A stretch of DNA of 34,173 bases from Chromatiales bacterium USCg_Taylor (GCA_002007425.1 MUGK01000020.1:1-34173); one strand, 5' to 3'; positions 18,176 through 27,625 are shown, counted from the stretch's first letter. Notes: a model not told the origin generated them from the letters alone. Translations and numbers: made by a program.

Positions 18176-18205
18176 AACCCGCCACGCGGCTAACCCCGGC
18201 GGGTT
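18176..18205. repeat. Inverted repeat in the intergenic region upstream of the Uma2 gene
   Basis: Arms AACCCGCC and GGCGGGTT (8 bp, perfect) flank a 14-nt loop. The T-run sits before the stem on the plus strand, so it reads as an A-run after the stem on the minus strand. A rho-independent terminator is therefore unlikely in either direction. The rest of 18053-18255 shows no gene. Confidence 0.5.
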
Positions 18206-18255
18206 TATGCGCGTTAGGGATGGGATAACTTTTCCGAGGTGTTGGTAGGCCATAC

Positions 18256-18344
18256 GCCTAACGCCGCGTTGAGCCGCGCGGAGCACGGACACAAAAGGAA
18301 CGGTGCGCTGTCTCACCGCGTCGGCCTCGAAAGCGAAGTTAAGT
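18256..18344 (-). other. Integron attC recombination site (cassette 3' end)
   Basis: Read on the minus strand, 89 bp run from R'' box ACTTAAC to R' box GTTAGGC, matching RYYYAAC...GTTRRRY. The inner arms pair as CGC-TT-GAG-CCG-CGCGG. One strand has three single unpaired bases (c, g, a) between these blocks, which is the extrahelical-base pattern by which integron integrases recognise folded attC. A variable terminal loop lies in between. The TGA of the upstream ORF ends 1 nt before the R'' box, as in typical gene cassettes. No integrase gene is in the window, so this would be a CALIN (attC without integrase) or a relic. Confidence 0.72.
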
Positions 18345-18345
18345 T

Positions 18346-18959
18346 TCACGCATGCGTCCATTCATGACAGACGCTATACCGTGTAGCGAAGTGCGGCTCT
18401 TGGAAAATGGACGCTTCGACCAACTCAATGAGTAGCTCGGGCCATCGCTGCTTGATGCAAACGAAGAGATCTCGTCGCTTTGCAATACTTCTGTCAGTGT
18501 CTCCGGCGCGGAGCAGAACGAAAGAATCGATGAATCTCTTTGGGGATACGACATAGGCCAAAGCGGGCTCTGGGGACGAAAAATATATGTCATCTGGTGA
18601 AGGGTCATACTCGAAACGGGAAAGACCGTCGTAAGACTTGTAAGACGCTCAAAATCGAGCCTGCCCAGAAACTCATCAGTGTTTATCTCAGAAACCACAA
18701 GAACGCGTTCGGGCGCAAAGAATGCCAACGAAGGCAACTCATCTATATAGAACACAGTTCCTTGAACCCTGCGCGTTTCGCAAAATGCCTTTGCGGAGTC
18801 GAGGGTCGAGTGTATACAACCCGGAGAGTAACGCGTTATCCAAGTGCTCCACCAAGCGTTTCTTCCGGTGGTGACATAAAAAACCTTGACGACCTTGACC
18901 GCGCGCGCCATGAAGCGAAGGTCCGCCGGCTTAGCGTTTGATGCTGTGATGAGCTGCAT
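18346..18959 (-). pseudogene. Unknown protein of an integron-type gene cassette, one frameshift
   Basis: The first half reads well in the frame starting at 18959 (ARAVKVVKVFYVTTGRNAWW ... ERVLVVSEINTDEFLGRLDFERL). After about 18648 the protein-like reading moves to the frame of the 18346-18561 ORF (DGLSRFEYDPSPDDIYF ... KRFIDSFVLLRAGDTDRS ... ATRYSVCHEWTHA). The other frame turns Ser/Thr-rich and low in quality. The break lies within a 9-nt-period duplication GTAAGACTT/GTAAGAC (18631-18646). The repaired protein is about 200 residues, soluble in appearance, with no family I recognise. A GTTRRRY box (18965-18971) 5 nt upstream of the first ATG and the attC after the stop mark the limits of a cassette of about 710 bp. 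M17 (MARAVKVVK) is an alternative start. Confidence 0.6.
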
Positions 18960-18986
18960 GTAAAACCTAACGAGCGGTAAGACGAG

Positions 18987-19265
18987 CTACCTAATATCGA
19001 ATGCCGGCAGCCCATACGAAGCATCCTTGTTATGGACGGCTGGGTACAGCTGCGAAGCGCGGATTTCAAAGGCGGGTAACCCGTAGGCACAGCGTTTGTT
19101 GTGCACGGTTGGATAGAGCTTAGAGCCACGTATCTCAAATGCGGGTAGCCCGAATGAATCGTGCTGGTTATGCACGGTGGGATAAAGCTGGGTGCCTCGG
19201 ATCTCGTATGCGGGCAAGCCGTACGAGGCTCCTTTGTTTTGCACGGTCGGATACAAAGCGCTCAT
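18987..19265 (-). CDS. Small protein of four tandem 23-residue repeats, function unknown
   Basis: All 92 residues are four copies of a unit of the form (S/T)QLYPTVHNK-x3-(Y/F)GLPAFEIRG, with no extra domain, signal peptide or membrane segment. The best-kept parts are LYPTVHN and GLPAFEIR. Both look like short beta strands joined by a variable Asn-led turn, so a closed four-blade or beta-hairpin ring is a reasonable structural guess. GAGG and AGG-rich sequence (TTGAGGAACAGGTC) precedes the ATG and supports translation. The repeats differ at many third codon positions while the protein is kept, suggesting selection on the protein. I do not recognise a characterised family. It lies immediately upstream of the cassette ORF on the same strand. 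Confidence 0.7.
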   Translation of the reverse strand: MSALYPTVQNKGASYGLPAYEIRGTQLYPTVHNQHDSFGLPAFEIRGSKLYPTVHNKRCAYGLPAFEIRASQLYPAVHNKDASYGLPAFDIR

Positions 19266-19596
19266 GACCTGTTCCTCAACGCAGTTTTTCTGCTATGCCC
19301 AACCAATGATTAGATGTTTTCTGGATATTATCCTACGAATGGATATCACACCGTTGGTATCGTGACAATAAGGCCTTGTTTCGACAACCATTGTTTGTCT
19401 GTATATCATGCCTATTTACAAGGTAGCCCGGCTAGCACGCCGTCATTTGCTGACCCTCAAGTGGCTGACCCTCAAGCAGGAGAATAGCTTATTGGATTCT
19501 TAAGACTACGAATGTCGGCTTTTTCGTAAAGGCGACCGGCCGCTTCTGGCCTCTAGCCGAAAGTCAAGCTGAGACACTACCATCCGTCGCTGGTTC
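19266..19596. other. 331-bp intergenic region with a short tandem repeat
   Basis: No gene is seen. Contents are a tandem duplication gctgaccctcaag-tg-gctgaccctcaag (19449-19476), a GTTGGGC box on the minus strand (19297-19303), an agcttattgg copy near 19487, and AT-rich sequence at 19300-19420 that could hold the promoter of the repeat-protein gene. No clear terminator follows the DUF62 gene. Confidence 0.5.
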
Positions 19597-19627
19597 TTAC
19601 GTTGATTCCTCGAAGCTTATTGGCAGG
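19591..19627. repeat. Imperfect direct repeat, right copy (3' end of the DUF62 gene)
   Basis: This copy covers the last codons (LPISFEEST) and the stop of the DUF62 gene and matches 17245-17279. A gene 3' end duplicated on the far side of an accessory segment is the arrangement produced when a mobile segment integrates at a gene end. No integrase is present and the similarity is imperfect. Confidence 0.5.
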
Positions 19628-20328
19628 CCCACGCACAGGTCCAGCACCCTATCGGCGCGCCCCTGGTTGACGGCGATCTCGGCGAGCCCGTTCGAGTTTT
19701 CGTACCACATGGGATGTCCCACAGGAACGTCACTGAATGTTGTGGCCTTGGGCACGCTTTGTCCCGCGATTGTGATGGCGGCCTGCGGCGATACGACCGA
19801 GGCGCGCACACCGGTCATCGCGTTCCCGAAGTGGTCGAGGTAGACGATCTCATGGAGATCATCGGGCCACGCCGCATAATCGCTTAGCTCCAGCGGCTCG
19901 CATTGGGGAAATTGACCGCGGGTGAGGGCGGCGGCAACGGGCGCGTAGAGATCGCGGCCGTGAAACGTCGACGAGATCACCTCGGGGCGCCAAGTGATTG
20001 TCCAGGCACGGCCAGGTCCCCCATGCTTCATCACCGCATTAAAGATGCCGTTGCCGGGACCGACAAACCATTGTTCGCCGACTTGCACGACAATCGGTGC
20101 GTGCAGGTGGCTTCCGACACCGGGATCCACGACGCATAAAAACACACTGTTCTTCGGGAATCCGTGCCGATAGGCCGCGAGCAGATAGGCCGTGGCGCGA
20201 GGATCGTAAGTGGGCGCATTGGCGAAGAGGTTGACGACCTGGACCCCAGGCGCAGATTGATACAGCACGGAGATAACCTGACCGAGATACGGCCCTTCCA
20301 TCGCGTAATCCGTCACCAACACGATCAT
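19597..20328 (-). CDS. SAM hydrolase / SAM hydroxide adenosyltransferase family protein (DUF62)
   Basis: The 243 residues carry the full family signature: VLVTDYAMEGPYLGQV at the N-terminus, VVDPGVG, FVGPGNGIFNAV, STFHGRDLYAPVAAAL, LDHFGNAMTGV, and a C-terminal WYENSNGLAEIAVNQG. The family includes SAM hydroxide adenosyltransferases, which hydrolyse SAM to adenosine and methionine, and the fluorinase/chlorinase group. This one lacks any halogenase context. It lies 108 nt after rplQ on the same strand, so it might be read through from the alpha operon. Its physiological role is uncertain, with SAM pool control as one idea. Confidence 0.85.
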   Translation of the reverse strand: MIVLVTDYAMEGPYLGQVISVLYQSAPGVQVVNLFANAPTYDPRATAYLLAAYRHGFPKNSVFLCVVDPGVGSHLHAPIVVQVGEQWFVGPGNGIFNAVMKHGGPGRAWTITWRPEVISSTFHGRDLYAPVAAALTRGQFPQCEPLELSDYAAWPDDLHEIVYLDHFGNAMTGVRASVVSPQAAITIAGQSVPKATTFSDVPVGHPMWYENSNGLAEIAVNQGRADRVLDLCVGLPISFEEST

Positions 20329-20436
20329 GACAGTCGATTGTCGAGAGGCGTAGCCTCGCTGCCACCTCCACTCACGCCCAGGGCTGCAGATTGCGGCGCT
20401 CGCCGGCGTCTCGCGGCCGCGGCGGCGTGGAGCGGA

Positions 20437-20847
20437 TCAGGAAGTCTTCGCGTCCTTCGTAGCGTCGGCGCCGGTCGCCTCTTGCGGTAAGGGCCGATCG
20501 ACGAGCTCGACCAAGGCCATGGGAGCGCGGTCACCGTTACGGAAACCGCACTTAAGGATCCGTAAATAACCACCGGGCCTCTCCCGATAACGCGGTCCGA
20601 GATCGCTAAAAAGCTTCGCGACCACCTGTTTGTCCCGCAAGCGGGCAAACGCTAACCGGCGTTTCGCCATCGTGTCTTGTTTGGCAAGCGTAATCAGCGG
20701 CTCTGCGGTGCGGCGCAGTTCCTTGGCCTTGGGAACGGAGGTCTTGATAACCTCGTGCCGAAACAGCGACACCGCCATGTTCCTGAGCATCGCCTTGCGA
20801 TGGCTGCTATTGCGGCTAAGCTGCCTGCCGATGTTGAGATGTCGCAT
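20437..20847 (-). CDS. rplQ: 50S ribosomal protein L17
   Basis: The 136-residue protein has the canonical N-terminus [24 protein letters not shown] and the [15 protein letters not shown]-like helix. The last 15-20 residues are a lineage-specific acidic/Ala tail. L17 lies near the exit tunnel of the large subunit. It is the last gene of the alpha operon, 3 nt downstream of rpoA, its normal position. Confidence 0.97.
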   Translation of the reverse strand: MRHLNIGRQLSRNSSHRKAMLRNMAVSLFRHEVIKTSVPKAKELRRTAEPLITLAKQDTMAKRRLAFARLRDKQVVAKLFSDLGPRYRERPGGYLRILKCGFRNGDRAPMALVELVDRPLPQEATGADATKDAKTS

Positions 20848-20850
20848 TCC

Positions 20851-21876
20851 TTAACTTCCTTCGGCTCCCGCCCCTTCAGCTCCGGCCGAGACTTTTTGCA
20901 AGCCCGGCGGCGGCCAATTAGCGAGCCGCATGCCGAGCGACAGGCCCCGTGTGGCTAACACATCCTTGATCTCGGTGAGTGATTTTTTCCCTAGATTCGG
21001 TGTCTTGAGCAACTCCACCTCGGTACGCTGGATGAGATCGCCGATATAGTAGATGTTCTCCGCTTTCAGGCAGTTCGCCGAGCGCACCGTCAATTCCAGA
21101 TCGTCGATGGAGCGCAGCAAAATCGGGTCGATCTCCACATCCCTCGTTCCCTGCGGCGTCGGCTGCTCGCCGCCGCTGAGATCGACGAAGATGGATAACT
21201 GCTCCTGTAAAATGCCGGCCGCCCTGCGGACAGCGGTCTCGGGATCCACGGTGCCGTTGGTTTCAATCTCCATGACCAATTTATCCAGGTCGGTGCGTTG
21301 CTCGACGCGGGCATTTTGAACCTCGTACGCAACCCGGCGAATAGGGCTAAACGAGGCGTCCACCTTCAAGCGGCCGATCGCATGCTCTTCCTCCTCGGCG
21401 TTCATCCGGGTATTCGCCGGGACATAACCTCGCCCGCGCGTGACCCGCAGCGTTAGATGGAGCTCCCCGACCTCCATCAAGGTCGCGAGATGATGTTCCG
21501 GATTGACGATCTCGACATCATGGTCTAGGGATATATCGCGCGCCAGCACATCGCCGCGGCCCTTCTTGTTGAGCGTCAACATCGCCTCGTCACGGGCGTG
21601 CATGCGTATCGCGAGGCCTTTGAGATTCAACAAGATGTCCGTGACATCCTCTTGGACGCCGGGAATCGTCGTGTATTCGTGCAAAACGTTTTCGATCGTG
21701 ACTTCCGTGACGGCACAGCCCGGAAGCGATGACAGCAAGACGCGCCGCAAGGCGTTTCCCAGGGTGTGCCCGAAGCCCCGGTCCAAGGGCTCCAATATCA
21801 TGCGCGCACAGCGGCTGCTCACCGCTTGGACGTCGATCTGGCGTGGCTTTAATAGACTGACAGTATTTGCCAACAT
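20851..21876 (-). CDS. rpoA: DNA-directed RNA polymerase alpha subunit
   Basis: The 341 residues (E. coli has 329) comprise the N-terminal dimerisation domain with [27 protein letters not shown], then a linker, then the C-terminal domain [22 protein letters not shown]...[22 protein letters not shown]. The last part contacts UP elements and activators. The alpha dimer nucleates core RNAP assembly. The short extra Ala/Gly/Glu tail after the usual end is the only length difference. The gene sits between rpsD and rplQ. Confidence 0.98.
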   Translation of the reverse strand: MLANTVSLLKPRQIDVQAVSSRCARMILEPLDRGFGHTLGNALRRVLLSSLPGCAVTEVTIENVLHEYTTIPGVQEDVTDILLNLKGLAIRMHARDEAMLTLNKKGRGDVLARDISLDHDVEIVNPEHHLATLMEVGELHLTLRVTRGRGYVPANTRMNAEEEEHAIGRLKVDASFSPIRRVAYEVQNARVEQRTDLDKLVMEIETNGTVDPETAVRRAAGILQEQLSIFVDLSGGEQPTPQGTRDVEIDPILLRSIDDLELTVRSANCLKAENIYYIGDLIQRTEVELLKTPNLGKKSLTEIKDVLATRGLSLGMRLANWPPPGLQKVSAGAEGAGAEGS

Positions 21877-21895
21877 GCGAACTGGTCCCTCTCGG

Positions 21896-22519
21896 CTACT
21901 TCGAATAAAGCGCCACTACGAGCGATTCGTTGATATCCGGCGGCAGCTCGCCGCGATCCGGAACGGTTTTAAATATGCCTTCCATTTTCTTGGGATCGAC
22001 CTCGACCCACTCTGGGAATCCGTACTGTTCGGAGAGGGTCAATGCGTCCTGGATCCTAACCTGAGTCCGACCCTTCGGCGAGACGCTGATCACGTCATTG
22101 GCTCGCACTTCATAGGATGAGATGTTGGTCGCCTTGCCGTTAACCCATATAGCCTTGTGACTCACCAACTGCCGCGCCTCAGCCCGCGTCACCCCAAACC
22201 CCATACGGTAGACGACATTGTCCAGACGGGACTCCAGTAGCTTGAGAAGGTTTTCGCCTGTTGATCCCTTGCGGCGAGCGGCCTCCTGATAGACTTTGCG
22301 AAACTGACGTTCCAACACCCCGTACATGATGCGCAGCTTCTGCTTCTCTCTAAGTTGCAGCGCGTAGTCCGATATGCGGCGCTGGCGACTCTCCCCATGC
22401 TGGCCCGGGGGTTTGTCTAAGTGACACTTGGTCTCGAGCGGCCGGGCGCGGCTCTTGAGCGCGAGATCGACTCCTTGACGCCGGCTTAAGCGGCACGTCG
22501 GTCCGAGGTATCTGGCCAT
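21896..22519 (-). CDS. rpsD: 30S ribosomal protein S4
   Basis: The 207 residues begin [19 protein letters not shown], with an S4 RNA-binding domain at about 95-160 ([19 protein letters not shown]...[15 protein letters not shown]). S4 is a primary 16S binder and, in many bacteria, the translational repressor of the alpha operon. C9 and C32 are present, but the four-Cys zinc motif of C+ S4 proteins is not. Confidence 0.97.
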   Translation of the reverse strand: MARYLGPTCRLSRRQGVDLALKSRARPLETKCHLDKPPGQHGESRQRRISDYALQLREKQKLRIMYGVLERQFRKVYQEAARRKGSTGENLLKLLESRLDNVVYRMGFGVTRAEARQLVSHKAIWVNGKATNISSYEVRANDVISVSPKGRTQVRIQDALTLSEQYGFPEWVEVDPKKMEGIFKTVPDRGELPPDINESLVVALYSK

Positions 22520-22531
22520 AGTCTCTCTCGT

Positions 22532-22921
22532 CTATACGCGGCGCCGCTTCGGCGGGCGGCATCCGTTGTGAGGAATGGGTGTGACATCAGTGATGTTGGT
22601 GATCTTGAACCCGGCCGCATTGAGCGCGCGCACCGCCGATTCCCGGCCCGGCCCAGGTCCCTTGACGTAGACCTCGAGCGTCTCGACACCGAATTCTTTC
22701 ACCGCGGTCCCGACCTTCTCGGCCGCGACTTGCGCCGCGAACGGCGTGCTTTTCCGCGAGCCCCGGAAACCGCTGGCGCCGGACGTGGACCAGCCGAGCG
22801 TATTGCCTTGTTTGTCGGTGATCGTAATGATCGTGTTGTTAAAAGAGGCATGGATATGGACCACCCCATCAACCACGATCTTCTTCGCCCGTTTGTGCGG
22901 ACGTGCAGGCTTGTTGGCCAC
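22532..22921 (-). CDS. rpsK: 30S ribosomal protein S11
   Basis: The 129-residue protein has [44 protein letters not shown] and the invariant end [18 protein letters not shown]. It forms part of the 30S platform at the E site and the Shine-Dalgarno helix. It starts 2 nt after rpsM. Confidence 0.98.
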   Translation of the reverse strand: MANKPARPHKRAKKIVVDGVVHIHASFNNTIITITDKQGNTLGWSTSGASGFRGSRKSTPFAAQVAAEKVGTAVKEFGVETLEVYVKGPGPGRESAVRALNAAGFKITNITDVTPIPHNGCRPPKRRRV

Positions 22922-22923
22922 GC

Positions 22924-23280
22924 TTATTTTCTGATCGCCTTGCGGGGTCCTTTTCGCGTTCGGGCATTGGTGCGCGTCCGCTGCCCGCGTACCGGCAAAC
23001 CTCGGCGATGCCGCAGTCCACGGTAGCAGCCTAGGTCCATCAAGCGCTTGATGTTCATCGATACCTCGCGCCGGAGATCGCCTTCGACAGGGTACTTGGC
23101 TATTTCGGCGCGCAGCGCATCCAATTGTTCCTCACTCAATTCCTTTACCTTGGCCGCCGGCGGCACGCGAGCCGCTCGGCAAATTTCGACCGCGCGATTA
23201 TGCCCGATCCCGTAGACATGGGTAAGCGCGACGCTCGTATGTTTCTGTACAGGTATGTTGACGCCGGCTACGCGGGCCAT
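22924..23280 (-). CDS. rpsM: 30S ribosomal protein S13
   Basis: The start is [10 protein letters not shown] at 23280, not the in-frame M three codons upstream in the ORF track, because GAGGTG lies at the right distance before 23280. It has 118 residues, with the H2TH region [16 protein letters not shown] and the basic C-terminal tail [25 protein letters not shown] that reaches the P-site tRNA. S13 also forms bridges to the 50S. First gene of the alpha operon. Confidence 0.97.
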   Translation of the reverse strand: MARVAGVNIPVQKHTSVALTHVYGIGHNRAVEICRAARVPPAAKVKELSEEQLDALRAEIAKYPVEGDLRREVSMNIKRLMDLGCYRGLRHRRGLPVRGQRTRTNARTRKGPRKAIRK

Positions 23281-23327
23281 CGGGAGCACCTCTTAATCAT
23301 CTTGATCATAGTGACACCTTGGCGCAC

Positions 23328-23441
23328 TTAACCCTGCCTTTGCTTATGCCGCTTTTCGGTGCAGATGACACGCACGACCCCTCGGCGCCGCACAATCCTG
23401 CAACTTCGGCAAACCTTTTTTACAGACGTCCTAACTTTCAT
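23328..23441 (-). CDS. rpmJ: 50S ribosomal protein L36 (too short for the ORF track)
   Basis: This gene was found by reading the gap between secY and rpsM. Its 37 residues start [20 protein letters not shown] and end EKRHKQRQG. The zinc-ribbon ligands C11, C14, C27 and H32 are all present, so this is the zinc-binding (C+) form. It starts 9 nt after the secY stop and is followed 47 nt later by rpsM. There is no infA between secY and rpmJ, which is the gammaproteobacterial rather than betaproteobacterial order. Confidence 0.96.
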   Translation of the reverse strand: MKVRTSVKKVCRSCRIVRRRGVVRVICTEKRHKQRQG

Positions 23442-23450
23442 AATTTTTCT

Positions 23451-24793
<1,343 letters not shown>

Positions 24794-24794
<1 letters not shown>

Positions 24795-25228
24795 CAGTCC
24801 TCGATTTTGCCGCCCTGGGCTTCAATGATCGCGCGCGCGCCCTTCGTCACCGCAAGACCCTTGAGCTTCAGCGCCTTATCCAGCGTTCCGGTCGCAATGA
24901 CCTTCGCACGCTTCACTTGCCCGGCGACGAGCTTCGCGGCTTTGAGCGCGGCTAAATCGATGAAGTCCGCATCGACGCGGACAAGATCGCCCAAGCGCAC
25001 CTCGGACACGTAGCGCGCGCTTCGGGATGCGAATCCGAATTTCGGTAGGCGCCGCTGCAAGGGCATTTGCCCGCCTTCGAACCCGCGCTTATGGTACCCG
25101 CCCGCGCGGGCGTGCTGCCCTTTATGCCCACGCCCGGCCGTCTTTCCCAAACCCGAACCCATCCCCCGGCCGAGCCTTCGGCGCTCCCGCTTGGAACCCC
25201 GCGCCGGCTTCAATGTATTAAATCTCAT
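24794..25228 (-). CDS. rplO: 50S ribosomal protein L15
   Basis: The 144-residue protein begins [20 protein letters not shown]. The Gly/Arg-rich stretch [21 protein letters not shown] and [17 protein letters not shown] are the family hallmarks. It is a late-assembly 50S protein with a long extended N-terminus. It lies 1 nt after rpmD. Confidence 0.97.
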
Positions 25229-25229
25229 C

Positions 25230-25427
25230 TCAAGTTTCTTCCACCGCTAAGAGGTAGGATACCTTCGTTATCATGCCGCGGATGGCGGGCGTATCATTCA
25301 CGACGGTGCTGTGTCCGATGCGCCGTAGCCCCAAGCCTCGCACACACGCTTGATGAGCCGCTAAGCGCCCAATCACACTCCGCACCAGAGTCACTTTCAA
25401 GCGCCCTTGCGATTTAGGCGTCGTCAT
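25230..25427 (-). CDS. rpmD: 50S ribosomal protein L30
   Basis: The true start is [20 protein letters not shown] at 25427. The longer ORF in the track begins with antisense-like sequence over rpsE. The 65 residues are slightly longer than E. coli L30 (59), from a short N-terminal addition. [20 protein letters not shown] is the typical core. It overlaps the rpsE 3' end by 14 nt. Confidence 0.95.
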   Translation of the reverse strand: MTTPKSQGRLKVTLVRSVIGRLAAHQACVRGLGLRRIGHSTVVNDTPAIRGMITKVSYLLAVEET

Positions 25428-25938
25428 GGATCTCCTCAACCGTCTTGCCACGCTTGGACGCATACCAGGCGGGATCACGGATGCCGGACAGGCCCTTGAT
25501 GGTCGCCCTGACCACATTGACCTTGTTGGTCGTACCAATGCACTTGGCGACGACATTCTTCACTCCCGCCACCTCGAATACGGCCCGCATGGCGCCGCCC
25601 GCGATGATGCCCGTACCCTCGGGCGCCGGAAGAATAAGGACCTTGGCCGCGCCGTGGCGTGCGGTGACGGGGTATTGAACCGTGCTACTGTCCCGCAAGG
25701 AAATTGAGCACATACTTCTTCTAGCCTTCTCCATTGCTTTTTGGATCGCCACAGGAACCTCACGCGCCTTGCCGCGCCCGAAACCGACCCTTCCGGCGCC
25801 GTCACCGACCACCGTTAGGGCCGAAAAACCGAAGATGCGCCCTCCTTTAACGACCTTGGCCACGCGATTTACGTGCACGAGTTTCTCCAAAAAACCTTCG
25901 CTCGATTCGCTTAAGCTTTCTAACGCCATGCCCGCCAC
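25414..25938 (-). CDS. rpsE: 30S ribosomal protein S5
   Basis: The 174-residue protein has the dsRNA-binding-like N-domain [30 protein letters not shown] and the C-domain [29 protein letters not shown]...[12 protein letters not shown]5 affects decoding accuracy and mRNA helicase activity at the entry site. Confidence 0.97.
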   Translation of the reverse strand: MAGMALESLSESSEGFLEKLVHVNRVAKVVKGGRIFGFSALTVVGDGAGRVGFGRGKAREVPVAIQKAMEKARRSMCSISLRDSSTVQYPVTARHGAAKVLILPAPEGTGIIAGGAMRAVFEVAGVKNVVAKCIGTTNKVNVVRATIKGLSGIRDPAWYASKRGKTVEEIHDDA

Positions 25939-25940
25939 AC

Positions 25941-26297
25941 CTAAAATTGGAGGCCCGATTCGCGCACCGCATTGGCCAGCGCCTTGATCCGGCCATGGTA
26001 CTTGAATCCCGATCGGTCAAATGCAACCCGCTCGAGGCCTGCCGATTTGGCGCGATCACCGACGGCTTTACCCACCATCACCGCGGCCTTTATGTTGCCG
26101 CCGTAGCCGATCTCCGCGCGTAGCGCCTTATCCAAGCTGGAAGCGCTGGCGACGACCCGAGCCCCGACCGGTGCTATGACCTGGGCGTAGATATGCCGCG
26201 GCGTTTTATGGACGCTTAGCCGATGCAGCCCCAGTTCTTTTATCTTCGCGCGAGTACGGCGGGCGCGTCTGAGCCGGGTCGTTTTTTTGTCCACCAA
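25941..26297 (-). CDS. rplR: 50S ribosomal protein L18
   Basis: The 118 residues start [61 protein letters not shown] and the terminal [21 protein letters not shown] are characteristic. L18 binds 5S rRNA together with L5 and L25. Confidence 0.97.
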   Translation of the reverse strand: MVDKKTTRLRRARRTRAKIKELGLHRLSVHKTPRHIYAQVIAPVGARVVASASSLDKALRAEIGYGGNIKAAVMVGKAVGDRAKSAGLERVAFDRSGFKYHGRIKALANAVRESGLQF

Positions 26298-26309
26298 GTC
26301 CTTACCTCG

Positions 26310-26843
26310 CTACGCTTTCTTTGCTTCCTTACGCCTGATCACTTCGCCAGCGTACCGGATCCCCTTCCCCTTGTAAGGTTCCGGCGGCCGATACCTGCGA
26401 ATATTCGCCGCGATCTGCCCCACCTGCTGTTTATTCGCCCCTTTTACCACGATTTCCGTCGTACTTGGGGTCTGGATCGTGATGCCTTCGGGAATGTCGA
26501 AGTGAATCGGGTGAGAATAGCCGAGCGTGAGGTTCAATACCCTGCCCTGCACTTGGGCGCGATAGCCCACCCCGGTGATCTCCAGTTTTTTCTGGAACCC
26601 CGTGGCGACACCTTCGAGCATATTGGCTAACAACGCCCGCGTCGTGCCCGCGAACATGCGGCCGGCCTTGGAGCCATCCTTGGGTGACACGCACAACCTC
26701 TGGTCTTTGTTGATGATCTCCACCAAGCTTGAAAAGTCCCGTGACATCGTACCTTGAGAACCTTTCAGAATCACGGTCTGGTCCGTCACGGTGGCCTCGA
26801 CCTCCTTCGGGAGCAGTATCGGAATTTTCGCGACTCTAGACAT
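26310..26843 (-). CDS. rplF: 50S ribosomal protein L6
   Basis: The start MSRVAKIPILLPKEVEATV at 26843 is chosen. The track's 289-residue ORF adds 112 Arg-rich residues read antisense-like through rpsH. The resulting 177 residues are the normal length, with two L6 repeats and the C-terminal signature RYRPPEPYKGKGIRYAGEVIRRKEAKKA. L6 lies near the sarcin-ricin loop and factor-binding site. Confidence 0.97.
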   Translation of the reverse strand: MSRVAKIPILLPKEVEATVTDQTVILKGSQGTMSRDFSSLVEIINKDQRLCVSPKDGSKAGRMFAGTTRALLANMLEGVATGFQKKLEITGVGYRAQVQGRVLNLTLGYSHPIHFDIPEGITIQTPSTTEIVVKGANKQQVGQIAANIRRYRPPEPYKGKGIRYAGEVIRRKEAKKA

Positions 26844-26851
26844 GGCTACCC

Positions 26852-27247
26852 TCAGACGATGTAGCCCAGCACTTCGCCACCGATGCCGCGCTGGCGCGCG
26901 TCGCGGTCGGACATGAGACCCTGCGAGGTGCTCACGATGGCGATCCCTAGACCGCCGCTGACTTTTGGGATAGCGTTTTGCGCGCGGTAGATACGCAGGC
27001 CAGGGCGGCTGGCGCGCTCGATTTTCTCGATCACGGGCCGTCCTTCGAAATACTTGAGCGTCACTGCAAGCGCCGGCTTTCCATCGCGCTCCTGCCCGGA
27101 ATAGTCCTCGATATAACCCTCGCGCTTGAGGACCTCGGCAAGTGCGCTTTTTTGCTTGGAACCCGGCAGGACAATACAACGCTTGCCCGCCGCTTGTCCA
27201 TTGCGGAGCTGGGTGAACATGTCCGCAATCGGATCTTGCATGGTCAT
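26852..27247 (-). CDS. rpsH: 30S ribosomal protein S8
   Basis: The 131-residue protein begins M(T)[16 protein letters not shown] and ends with the SxxxG signature [27 protein letters not shown]8 binds the central domain of 16S rRNA and in E. coli represses the spc operon by binding at the rplE start. The homologous RNA site cannot be judged by eye here. Confidence 0.97.
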   Translation of the reverse strand: MTMQDPIADMFTQLRNGQAAGKRCIVLPGSKQKSALAEVLKREGYIEDYSGQERDGKPALAVTLKYFEGRPVIEKIERASRPGLRIYRAQNAIPKVSGGLGIAIVSTSQGLMSDRDARQRGIGGEVLGYIV

Positions 27248-27301
27248 ACGTTTAGCGTACCTTCCATAAACGATAATAGCAGGCCGTGACGGCGCGCATG
27301 G

Positions 27302-27607
27302 TTACCAACTTGCCTTGACCAATCCCGGGACGTCGCCGTTCATTGCGGCCAGGCGCAGCTTGTTGCGCGATAGGCCGAACTTGCGGTAAAAACCGCGCGG
27401 TCGCCCCGTAGCCCGACATCGACTGCGCAGCCGTACCGGACTCGAGTCTCGAGGCAGCATGTGTAGTTTCACCCGCGCCTGCTGACGATCTTCTTCGCTG
27501 AGCGTGGTGTCTTTCATCTGCGCCGATAGGCGCGCGCGCGCGGCCGCGTATTTTTTTACCATCTTCTGCCGCCGCAGGCCGCGATTGATGAGCGATGTTT
27601 TTGCCAT
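27302..27607 (-). CDS. rpsN: 30S ribosomal protein S14 (long, zinc-free form)
   Basis: The 101-residue protein begins [21 protein letters not shown] and has [39 protein letters not shown]. It lacks the four cysteines of the short S14. AAGG precedes the ATG by about 8 nt. The gene is now about 200 nt from rplE because of the inserted element. Without that element and one copy of the duplicated trinucleotide, the rplE-rpsN gap would be a normal 15 nt. Confidence 0.97.
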   Translation of the reverse strand: MAKTSLINRGLRRQKMVKKYAAARARLSAQMKDTTLSEEDRQQARVKLHMLPRDSSPVRLRSRCRATGRPRGFYRKFGLSRNKLRLAAMNGDVPGLVKASW

Positions 27608-27625
27608 TTCTTTACCTTGGGCTCA

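Noticed and set aside
18176-18205. Rho-independent terminator
   Set aside because: The stem is good, but no U-run follows it in either reading direction; the T-run is on the wrong side.
18152-18361. 69-residue minus-strand ORF
   Set aside because: It runs straight through the attC site and has no independent support. The cassette ORF stop and attC explain the sequence better.
18965-19115. A second attC ending at ACCTAAC/GTTAGGT
   Set aside because: The only consensus partner box lies inside the repeat gene and the intervening arms are not complementary. The box is kept only as a possible cassette 5' boundary.
18987-19265. CRISPR-like or non-coding tandem repeat
   Set aside because: The units are 69 bp, divide by three, stay in one frame with synonymous changes, and have an RBS and stop. 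They are protein repeats, with no spacers.
19297-19303. GTTGGGC box as an attI or attC end
   Set aside because: The motif is degenerate and expected by chance at this scale, and no complementary partner or integrase is near.
26844-27179. N-terminal extension of rplF giving a 289-residue protein
   Set aside because: The extra residues are Arg-rich out-of-frame reading of rpsH. MSRVAKIP at 26843 is the canonical L6 start.
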